NCBI GenBank assembly: GCA_005879065.1
Contig: VBLU01000160.1
Span: 1-5,206, forward strand
DNA length: 5,206 nt
Reading direction: 5' to 3'
Source: Methanobacteriota archaeon
GTDB taxonomy: Archaea; Thermoplasmatota; Thermoplasmata; RBG-16-68-12
This document shows, one piece after another, positions 1 to 4,664 of the stretch. The position numbers and the translations under genes were made by a program. Position 1 is the first letter of the stretch, and every line of letters starts with the position of its first letter. The notes beneath the pieces are model-generated. The model saw nothing but the letters and a program-made list of their open reading frames with translations. It ran no database searches and was not told where the DNA came from.

Positions 1-465
1 TACGTCGTCCCGCCGACGGATATCCTGGAGAAGCGGATTGCGGGACTTCTTGTGGAGCGTCAGGAGCAACGGCTTGTCCGCGTCCAAAGCATCCTTCACC
101 GCCTGGACAAAGTTCGGCGATTCGACCTCCATCTTGCCGACCTCGTCGATCACGATCACGTCGGCGTTCGCGGTCGCGGATTGCAGCGCGTGCACGCCGA
201 CCTCTTCGAGCGCGCTGATGTCCACGCCGTACCGGCCGACCATCGTCTTCGACTCGATCTCGCGGGAGGCGAATACCCGCTTCTCCTTGGACGCCCAGTC
301 CATCACGTAGAAGCCTTCCCGCCGATTCCGCTTCACAATCGGCTCCGTGATCATGCCGCCGACCTTGAGGCCGTCGCCCTCGAGCATCTCGATGACCTTC
401 AGAAGACAGTACGTCTTGCCGGCACCGGGGAGGCCCGTAATGCCGATTTTGAGCGCCTCGCCCAT
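1..465 (-). CDS. THEP1-like nucleoside-triphosphatase, partial (C-terminus beyond left edge)
   Basis: This is a P-loop NTPase of the THEP1 (NTPase_1) family, soluble and presumably cytoplasmic. Characterised members hydrolyse NTPs to NDPs, but the cellular role is unsettled. Translating from ATG 465 gives 155 residues with no stop. Walker A is GLPGAGKT at residues 11-18. The Walker B/family signature is VIVIDEVGKME at residues 103-113. A stretch LLLTLHKKSRNPLLQDIRRR near residues 133-152 matches the conserved late part of the family. Family members are usually about 170-190 residues, so some 20-30 residues lie outside the window. The start is chosen because the first beta strand (LKIGIT) follows at once and GGGTGG lies just upstream; an in-frame GTG at 474 would add only three residues. 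The gene is divergent from the zinc-ribbon gene and has a TATA-like box at 499-507. The family call is firm; the physiological role is unknown. Confidence 0.9.
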   Translation of the reverse strand, partial: MGEALKIGITGLPGAGKTYCLLKVIEMLEGDGLKVGGMITEPIVKRNRREGFYVMDWASKEKRVFASREIESKTMVGRYGVDISALEEVGVHALQSATANADVIVIDEVGKMEVESPNFVQAVKDALDADKPLLLTLHKKSRNPLLQDIRRRDDV

Positions 466-488
466 GCCACCCACGCGGCGCCATAAAT

Positions 489-1049
489 ATGCGTTGCTCT
501 ATAAAAACACTCTTCGAATCCGTCGTCCGAGAATCGGCGCCGCCAGACCGGCCCACGGCCTCCGGGGGAGCGGCCTCTCCCCAGCTCGCAGCCGCAACAA
601 AGGACATAAAGCGACACGCCTCTGGCGCCTCGGTTCACCGCTTGAAACTCGTGCTCCTAATCGTCGGGATCGTAATTGCGACCGTCGGACTTCTCGGCGC
701 CCTCTATGGCATCCTGGCCGCCGGCACGACTCAAACGGAATACAACTTATTCTGCCCAGGGGGACAGATGCCGCCGCAGTTCTGTGCGAGCCTCCTTTCG
801 AGCGTCTCGAGCTACCACGCGCTCACAGTCGGGATGGCCATCTTCGGCGTCGTCGGACTCGTCCTCACGATCGCGGCCCTCGCGATGAAGGGACCGCTCT
901 TCGCCGCGGCGGCTCCGACCTTCGCCCCGATGTACATGCCACCGGTGCCTCCGTCTGGGGCCGTGACCTCCCGAACGTGTCCGAAGTGTGAACGGACGAA
1001 TCGGTGGGCCGACCGATTCTGCTCCGCGTGCGGAGCGCCGTTATCCTGA
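489..1049 (+). CDS. Two-helix membrane protein with C-terminal zinc ribbon
   Basis: I do not recognise a named family. In the 186-residue reading from ATG 489, residues 1-51 are a polar Ala/Ser/Pro-rich stretch. TM1 spans about 52-78 and TM2 about 111-133. The loop between them holds two cysteines, C89 and C99, that could form a disulfide. After TM2 comes an Ala/Pro/Met-rich linker (about 138-160) and a zinc ribbon with C164-x2-C167 and C178-x2-C181 ending in CGAPL. The predicted topology puts the ribbon in the cytoplasm. Small proteins of this plan are common in Archaea and mostly uncharacterised. The start is doubtful: codons 489-641 have lower third-position GC (about 64% against about 78% downstream, counted by hand), and a CAAAG/TATA-like box at 598-611 fits a start at TTG 642, giving a 135-residue protein that opens with TM1. 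The gene is convergent with the permease-Usp gene. Confidence 0.75.
   Translation: MRCSIKTLFESVVRESAPPDRPTASGGAASPQLAAATKDIKRHASGASVHRLKLVLLIVGIVIATVGLLGALYGILAAGTTQTEYNLFCPGGQMPPQFCASLLSSVSSYHALTVGMAIFGVVGLVLTIAALAMKGPLFAAAAPTFAPMYMPPVPPSGAVTSRTCPKCERTNRWADRFCSACGAPLS
499..507 (-). promoter_or_regulatory. TATA-like box of the THEP1 promoter
   Basis: Read on the minus strand this is TTTTTATAG, the best archaeal TATA match in the left part of the window and an A/T island in GC-rich DNA. Its centre is about 38 bp before ATG 465 and about 29 bp before the alternative GTG 474. Transcription would therefore begin near 475-480, giving a leader of about 10-15 nt or a leaderless GTG start. The plus-strand reading, CTATAAAAA, is also TATA-like and could drive rightward transcription from about 530. 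This is inference from position and composition. Confidence 0.5.
598..611 (+). promoter_or_regulatory. TATA-like box inside the 5' part of the zinc-ribbon ORF
   Basis: CAAAGGACATAAAG combines a purine-rich BRE-like CAAAGG with an ATAAAG core. The core centre lies about 34 bp before the in-frame TTG 642, the same distance as the equivalent box before the SLOG gene. If used, it would make ATG 489 upstream of the transcript and favour the short form of the zinc-ribbon protein. No SD-like sequence precedes TTG 642, which would fit a nearly leaderless message. Inference only. Confidence 0.35.
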
Positions 1050-1064
1050 ACCTTGGACGGGAGC

Positions 1065-1083
1065 CTCGACGTTGTTCGTCGAG
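1065..1083. terminator. Perfect 7-bp hairpin between convergent genes
   Basis: CTCGACG and CGTCGAG form a perfect 7-bp stem around a TTGTT loop. It lies in the 37-bp gap between the stop of the zinc-ribbon gene (1049) and the stop of the permease-Usp gene (1087), where a shared 3'-end element is expected. Neither side has a T run, and archaeal termination usually depends on T-rich tracts. It may therefore be an mRNA 3'-end stabiliser or a weak bidirectional terminator. Confidence 0.4.
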
Positions 1084-1086
1084 TTC

Positions 1087-2496
1087 CTATGCCGGTTGCG
1101 CGGGCGGGACCGCAGGGGTCGGCAAGGGACTCCGAAGCGGCACCCGTTCCTCCTTGCGGCGGACCTTTCGGACCATCAACATCGGGATGTCCGTGCGGCG
1201 GGCAATCTGGTCCTGCATCGGACCGAACGCGAACTGGGTGAGCCGCCATTCCGAGGAGGCCCCGAGGACAAGCAGGTCGTATCCCTTCGCCTCCTCCACG
1301 ACCATGTCCACGATGTTCCGGATCTTCACGAATTTTTCCTCGAAGGGCACGCCGTGCGTGCGGCACATCTCCGCGAGTCGCGCGCTGTACCCGCGTTCCT
1401 TTTCCAGCTCCAGGTCCGTCTGGACCGCGCTCAGGATCGTGATCTTGGCGCGGTGCTTCTTCGCCAACAGGATCGCGTACCCGGTCGCGTACGACACATG
1501 CCATTCCGGCGCATTGAGGACGAGGATGCGATCCAGTTTCGGCTTCATTCCCGCGGACTTGAAGACGACGACATCGCACGGCGCCTCCTGGACGAAGCGG
1601 TCCACGTTCGCTCCGAGGATCCGGCCTTTGCGCCAGCCGCCCTTCCAGCCGAGGACCAGCAGGTCCGTGTCGCCCTCCCGGATGTTGTCAATGATCGCGT
1701 CGAAGACCTTGTGGCTCACCTCGACCCGCGCGGTCGCGTACGCGCCGAGTTCCTCCGCATGCCGCCGCAATTTCCCGAGTTGCCATCGCACCTCGCCCAC
1801 GTAGGATCGGTCGATCGCGTCGATGGGAAGCGCCGCCGGGACCTCGATTACATGGAGAAGAGTGAGCTCCGCGTCCTCGACCTGGGCCACCATGGCGCCG
1901 AAGTCGACGAGCTCCACCCGATCGAAGTCCGCGATGGGAAGGAGGATGTGGTACCGCCGGCGGTGAATCGGCAGGATCGACTCCACGACCTTCGTCACGC
2001 CGATGACAATCTCCTTCTTCTCGTGCAGATAGTGCACAAGGAGGCCAATCCCGATCCAGCCGAGCGCGATGACCCAGGCAATCGGTTCGATGGTCCAAAG
2101 GCTGAGGGCGATCACGAACTTCGTCGCGATGCCGAGCATCGGGATGATCGGGAACAGCGGCATCACATAATACCGTTTCACGTCGGGCATCGTCTTGCGC
2201 AGGACGATCGCGGCGTAATTCACCATGAGGAACAGGAGGAGGAACATGATGTCCGCGCTCGCGGCGACCGTGTTGATGTCCAGCGTGAGCGTGATGAGGA
2301 CGATGATGAGGCCGGAGACCGCGATCGAAATGTGGGGCGTTCGCTTGCGTGCGTGGAGCCGGCCGAGGACGCGCGGCAGGCCGCCGTCCCGGCCCATGGC
2401 GAAGGCGACACGGCTCGACGAGAAGATGAGGGAGTTCAGGGCCGCCAGGGCTCCGAGGGCCACGCCGAACACGATAATCTGGAGGCCGTACGGCAT
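1087..2496 (-). CDS. APC permease-UspA protein, C-terminal part (TM8-12 plus two UspA domains)
   Basis: This is the downstream piece of a frameshifted amino-acid permease. The matching frame can be followed back to about 2529 (NNAIAEIAKG). ATG 2496 is given as the first internal start and is preceded by AAGGGGATC; it gives 469 residues. Residues 1-157 carry the last permease helices, including GALAALNSLIFSSSRVAFAMGRDG, an APC-like TM8 and loop, and further helices near 57-72, 83-98, 112-134 and 138-156. Two UspA-type domains follow, about 182-313 (from YHILLPIAD to DVVVFK) and 321-443 (from LDRILVLN to LMVRK). Their nucleotide loops are degenerate: LGWKGGWRKGRILGAN in the first and LGASSEWRLTQFAFGP in the second, against the usual G-x2-G-x9-G-S/T. 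A Pro-rich tail ends the protein. Fused Usp domains are thought to regulate such transporters. This fragment alone would lack TM1-7 and is unlikely to transport. Confidence 0.8.
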   Translation of the reverse strand: MPYGLQIIVFGVALGALAALNSLIFSSSRVAFAMGRDGGLPRVLGRLHARKRTPHISIAVSGLIIVLITLTLDINTVAASADIMFLLLFLMVNYAAIVLRKTMPDVKRYYVMPLFPIIPMLGIATKFVIALSLWTIEPIAWVIALGWIGIGLLVHYLHEKKEIVIGVTKVVESILPIHRRRYHILLPIADFDRVELVDFGAMVAQVEDAELTLLHVIEVPAALPIDAIDRSYVGEVRWQLGKLRRHAEELGAYATARVEVSHKVFDAIIDNIREGDTDLLVLGWKGGWRKGRILGANVDRFVQEAPCDVVVFKSAGMKPKLDRILVLNAPEWHVSYATGYAILLAKKHRAKITILSAVQTDLELEKERGYSARLAEMCRTHGVPFEEKFVKIRNIVDMVVEEAKGYDLLVLGASSEWRLTQFAFGPMQDQIARRTDIPMLMVRKVRRKEERVPLRSPLPTPAVPPAQPA

Positions 2497-3326
2497 GATC
2501 CCCTTCGCGATCTCCGCGATCGCGTTGTTGCTACGAGGACGAAAATCAGTGTGGAGAAGCCGATCACGAGGAAGTGGGCGCGGGGGATGTTCTTCTCCGG
2601 ATTCCTCGCTTCCTCGCCCGTCTGTGCGATGATCTCGTAGCCTTCGAAGACGATGAACGTGAAGCCCATCGCGCCGAGTAGGGAGAGGAACTGCGCGCCC
2701 GCGGTGTTCCCGCGGAAGAACGGTTGGAAGTTCTGCGGAGGGAGGCCCGTGTTGGCCAGGTGGAGCAGTCCGGCGATGATGAACGTGACGACGACCGCGA
2801 CCAGGACGATCGTCACCGCGGTCTCCGACCGGCCCGTGAGTTTCGTGCCGCGGTAGTTCAGGGCGATGAACAGACCCGCCGCCACAACCGCGAACAACTT
2901 TGTCAGCGCGCTCTCGTCGAACCCGACGAGCGCCAGGGAGGGGACGTTCAGGAGCGCCTTCAGGGCGACGACGATCCCGAGGCCGAATCCGTAGATGTAG
3001 AACGAGGCGACGATGCAGTGGCCGAACCACGACATCCAGCCGCCGAGGAATCCCCAAGGGTCGCGCATGGATCGGCGGATCCAGAGGTACCCGCCACCCG
3101 TTTCCGGGAACGCAGAGCCGAGTTCCATGTAGGCCATCGCGGTGAACATCGTGACGACGAAATTCAGGCCGAAGGCAAGGATCAGGGAGGGCCCCGTGAT
3201 CGCGAAGCCGGGCCCGACCAGCAGGAAGATCGTCGTCCCGATCGTAGGACCGAGGCCGATCATCGTGATGTCCAGGAGGCCGAGGTCACGGCGGAACTTG
3301 ACCTCGACTTCCCGGGCTTGTGCCAT
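2436..3326 (-). CDS. APC-family amino-acid permease, N-terminal part (TM1-7), frameshifted
   Basis: This is the upstream piece of an APC-superfamily amino-acid/cation symporter of the cytoplasmic membrane. From ATG 3326 it reads 296 residues, of which 1-267 are permease-like. The unwound TM1 motif is visible in IGLGPTIGTTIFLLVGPG (about 23-40), followed by MAYMELGSAFPETGGGYLW (64-82), the classical APC TM2/TM3 signature. Further helices lie near 101-122, 143-157, 170-190, 211-232 and 252-266 (TM7). After residue 267 the reading turns into an Arg/Ser-rich shadow (TTRSRRSRRGS) that stops at 2436, while the permease continues in the next frame. The start is supported by the usual short hydrophilic N-terminus (EVEVKFRRDLGLLD) and by a TATA-like box about 29 bp upstream, implying a leaderless message. 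The substrate cannot be told. The gene lies 162 bp downstream of the GDT1 gene on the same strand. Confidence 0.82.
   Translation of the reverse strand: MAQAREVEVKFRRDLGLLDITMIGLGPTIGTTIFLLVGPGFAITGPSLILAFGLNFVVTMFTAMAYMELGSAFPETGGGYLWIRRSMRDPWGFLGGWMSWFGHCIVASFYIYGFGLGIVVALKALLNVPSLALVGFDESALTKLFAVVAAGLFIALNYRGTKLTGRSETAVTIVLVAVVVTFIIAGLLHLANTGLPPQNFQPFFRGNTAGAQFLSLLGAMGFTFIVFEGYEIIAQTGEEARNPEKNIPRAHFLVIGFSTLIFVLVATTRSRRSRRGSCRTASRLSCSAWPSEPWRP
2521..2535 (-). other. Frameshift junction in the permease-UspA gene, with probable loop deletion
   Basis: On the minus strand the frame reading FVLVA (to 2529) breaks at GTAGCAACAACGCG, and the next recognisable permease residues, NNAIAEIAKG, start at 2529 in the -1 frame. 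Adding one base (for example in the AA of GCAACAAC) would restore a continuous frame of about 747 residues. TM7 would then run almost directly into the TM7-TM8 loop helix. In APC transporters I know, such as archaeal ApcT, roughly 13-20 residues lie there, so a non-multiple-of-three deletion of about 40 nt fits better than a one-base slip. This could be a real lesion or an assembly or sequencing error. Confidence 0.75.
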
Positions 3327-3349
3327 CCGGTCCGCGCAGACAGGGGCTT

Positions 3350-3365
3350 CCTTATTAGCCCTTGG
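3350..3365 (-). promoter_or_regulatory. TATA-like box before the permease gene
   Basis: The minus strand reads CCAAGGGCTAATAAGG. The CTAATAA core is centred about 29 bp before ATG 3326, the spacing expected for a leaderless archaeal transcript, and a BRE-like CCAAGGG precedes it. No good SD sequence lies just upstream of ATG 3326. It suggests the permease can be transcribed separately from the GDT1 gene. Inferred from sequence and position. Confidence 0.4.
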
Positions 3366-3435
3366 TCACGGCGCAGACGGATTTCAAATACGTTGATTCC
3401 CGCGCACGGCCGGAGTTTCTCGCCCTCATCGCAGA

Positions 3436-3456
3436 GCACCCGAGGCAGCACCCGAG
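3436..3456. repeat. Tandem 9-bp direct repeat in the gap before the permease
   Basis: GCACCCGAG occurs at 3436-3444 and again at 3448-3456, a 12-bp period, in the 162-bp gap between the GDT1 stop and the permease start. It is about 80 bp upstream of the permease TATA-like box. It could be a tandem binding site or chance in GC-rich DNA. Nothing else in the gap looks coding. Confidence 0.3.
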
Positions 3457-3488
3457 CTCGCGGTCGAGTTGGACGGCCTCACCGCAGG

Positions 3489-4085
3489 CTAGAGGACCGA
3501 GAGCGCCTCGAGGATCAGGAGGGCTCCGGCGATGAGAAACAGGGCCGTCGATGCAACCTGAATCCAGCGGACCGCCAGAGCTTTCGCCAGGCCCGCGCCG
3601 ATGAAGACGCTCGTCACGGCAACGAGAGACTCCGCGAGACTCGCTCCCGCGAACACGGAGACTGGCGCCGCCGTCGATGCCGCGAGGACGATGACCGCAA
3701 TCTGCGTCTTGTCTCCGAATTCCGCGAGGAAAAGAAAAACGGCCGTGAGCCAAAACGGATGCCGGGCGACCACGGGGATTTCCTCCTGGGCCGACCGATC
3801 CCGATTGCGCCATGCCTGAATGACCGACCAAATTCCCAGAGAGATGAACAAGACTCCACCCGCGATTCGGATCAATTGGAGCCCGCCACCCAAGGTCAGC
3901 GCGAGCGCGCCGCCGATCGTGGCGCCGATCGCCGTGGCGGCCGTCAGGCCGAGGACCGCGCCGGGGAGGACCCTCGCCCAAGGATGGCGGGTCGCGAGGC
4001 TGATCGTCACCAATTGGGTCTTGTCCCCGATTTCCAGCAGGGCCACGACACCCAGGGCCGTCGCGAAGACCAGAAGGCTCTCCAC
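3489..4085 (-). CDS. GDT1/TMEM165-family (UPF0016) divalent-cation transporter
   Basis: This is a 198-residue integral membrane protein of the UPF0016/GDT1 family, the CaCA2 cation/proton exchangers. Bacterial, yeast and plant relatives move Mn2+ and/or Ca2+, so Mn2+ or Ca2+ export from the cytoplasm is the likely role; the direction and ion here are inferred. Both family signatures are intact: EIGDKTQ at residues 18-24 and EFGDKTQ at 122-128. Each opens one half of the inverted two-times-three-helix repeat. The acidic residues E18, D21, E122 and D125 are the expected ion ligands. A short hydrophilic linker (about 92-108) separates the halves. The length matches the family. The start is a GTG at 4085, directly before the first helix (SLLVFATALGVVALLE); no strong SD is seen, but a TATA-like box lies about 28 bp upstream. 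The gene sits 64 bp downstream of mptD on the same strand. Confidence 0.93.
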   Translation of the reverse strand: MESLLVFATALGVVALLEIGDKTQLVTISLATRHPWARVLPGAVLGLTAATAIGATIGGALALTLGGGLQLIRIAGGVLFISLGIWSVIQAWRNRDRSAQEEIPVVARHPFWLTAVFLFLAEFGDKTQIAVIVLAASTAAPVSVFAGASLAESLVAVTSVFIGAGLAKALAVRWIQVASTALFLIAGALLILEALSVL

Positions 4086-4107
4086 GGACGGCCGCGAGCG
4101 ACCGCGC

Positions 4108-4122
4108 GGATATGATGCTTTG
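4108..4122 (-). promoter_or_regulatory. TATA-like box before the GDT1 gene
   Basis: The minus strand reads CAAAGCATCATATCC. The ATCATAT core is centred about 28 bp before the GTG start at 4085, consistent with a leaderless transcript. The leading CAAAG matches the boxes at 598-611 and 4623-4635. The core is a weak TATA, so readthrough from mptD is also possible. Confidence 0.35.
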
Positions 4123-4149
4123 GATGCACGGTTCCTCGGGAGGCGGGAC

Positions 4150-4518
4150 CTATCGAATGTCTTTCAGATACATGAGCGGATAGTCGAGTTTCGGCACGTA
4201 CCGCAGCATGCCGACGGCCCTCGACCGGCCGACCCGGACGGTCACATCGACACGCAACATGTCCTCCGTGAGAGTTCCGTATCGATATGGGCCTCGGAGC
4301 CGGAGCCGCTTTCGGTCAATCCTCACCTTCACATCCTCGACCAGAGGTTGCACCCGCGCGGCCGCCTCGATCGCTCGCTCGAGGGAGGCCGCGTTCTTCC
4401 GCGTGAGCGGCACGCCGACGTACTGATGGAGAATGGAACCCAGCTTGATCCCGGCCTCGAAAGCGGCGCGGTCTCGAGCGGTTCCGGCGAAGTAACGACC
4501 TGTGACATCGCGAGCCAT
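4150..4518 (-). CDS. mptD: Archaeal dihydroneopterin aldolase (MptD, DUF372)
   Basis: MptD cleaves 7,8-dihydroneopterin to 6-hydroxymethyl-7,8-dihydropterin and glycolaldehyde in the cytoplasm, an early step toward tetrahydromethanopterin or a related archaeal C1 carrier. It is unrelated to bacterial FolB. The 122-residue protein matches the family throughout: RAAFEAGIKLGSILHQYVG (18-36), RVQPLVEDVKVRID (55-68), YRYGTLTEDMLRVDVTVRVG (78-97) and a C-terminal MLRYVPKLDYPLMYLKDI. Glu21, His31, Gln57 and Tyr107 align, with a constant offset of four, to the residues I recall as catalytic in the Methanocaldococcus enzyme (E25, H35, Q61, Y111). ATG 4518 is chosen because GGGAG lies 3 nt upstream and the length fits. 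The longer reading, to 4551 or 4599, adds Arg/Gly-rich residues with no family match. The gene is divergent from the SLOG gene and is followed by GDT1. Confidence 0.92.
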   Translation of the reverse strand: MARDVTGRYFAGTARDRAAFEAGIKLGSILHQYVGVPLTRKNAASLERAIEAAARVQPLVEDVKVRIDRKRLRLRGPYRYGTLTEDMLRVDVTVRVGRSRAVGMLRYVPKLDYPLMYLKDIR

Positions 4519-4521
4519 GAT

Positions 4522-4526
4522 CTCCC
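4522..4526 (-). promoter_or_regulatory. Ribosome binding site deciding the mptD start
   Basis: The minus strand reads GGGAG followed by ATC and then ATG 4518. GGGAGATC resembles the archaeal SD consensus GGAGGTGATC, though its 3-nt spacing is short. It favours ATG 4518 over the upstream in-frame ATG codons at 4551 and 4599. Confidence 0.5.
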
Positions 4527-4546
4527 TGAGGGCGAATCGGTGGACC

Positions 4547-4557
4547 GGCATAAGTGC
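4547..4557 (-). promoter_or_regulatory. Weak TATA-like element before mptD
   Basis: The minus strand reads GCACTTATGCC, centred about 34 bp before ATG 4518. That would place a transcription start about 8 nt before the start codon, near the GGGAG. The core is short and the ATG within it is an alternative in-frame start, so the assignment is tentative. Confidence 0.25.
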
Positions 4558-4622
4558 GATGCCAAGTTGGGCGCTCCCCGAGCCCCTCACGCGGCTCATT
4601 CTCGCCTTTGAAACCGTTGCGG

Positions 4623-4635
4623 CAAAGTCTTAATG
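4623..4635 (+). promoter_or_regulatory. TATA-like box before the SLOG/LOG-like gene
   Basis: CAAAGTCTTAATG has a BRE-like CAAAG and a CTTAAT core centred about 34 bp before ATG 4665. Transcription would start near 4657, giving a very short leader. It lies in the 146-bp divergent gap shared with mptD. The alternative in-frame GTG 4647 is too close to this box to be transcribed as a start. Confidence 0.45.
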
Positions 4636-4652
4636 CGAGGGTCCGTGTGAAC

Positions 4653-4656
4653 GGAG
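4653..4656 (+). promoter_or_regulatory. SD-like GGAG before ATG 4665
   Basis: GGAG sits 8 nt before ATG 4665, a good spacing for an archaeal SD. It supports ATG 4665 over GTG 4647. If the TATA-like box at 4623-4635 is used with normal spacing, the SD would lie at or just before the 5' end of the message, so the two signals partly conflict. Confidence 0.4.
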
Positions 4657-4664
4657 ATTCCCTT

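Noticed and set aside
52..486. Plus-strand open frames opposite the THEP1 gene
   Set aside because: The minus strand encodes Walker A, Walker B and further THEP1 motifs without interruption; the plus-strand products show none.
2521..2535. Programmed -1 ribosomal frameshift in the permease gene
   Set aside because: No X-XXY-YYZ heptamer or downstream structured element is evident, and the apparently missing loop residues argue for a lesion or assembly error.
988..2640. Long plus-strand open frame (about 550 codons) opposite the permease-UspA gene
   Set aside because: Its product is extremely rich in Arg, Asp, Glu and His with no domain or hydrophobic core, as expected for the antisense of a GC-rich gene. 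The minus strand carries clear APC and UspA motifs.
2530..3057. Extension of the UspA-containing frame upstream to 3057
   Set aside because: In this stretch the frame reads Arg/Pro/His-rich shadow sequence, while the overlapping frame carries the real permease helices TM3-TM7.
2724..4115. Long plus-strand open frame (about 463 codons) opposite the permease N-terminus and the GDT1 gene
   Set aside because: The product is a charged, low-complexity shadow of two membrane-protein genes and crosses their intergenic gap. No family resemblance.
4519..4599. N-terminal extension of MptD to ATG 4599
   Set aside because: It adds 27 residues without family similarity, overlaps the divergent promoter region, and lacks the GGGAG seen before ATG 4518.
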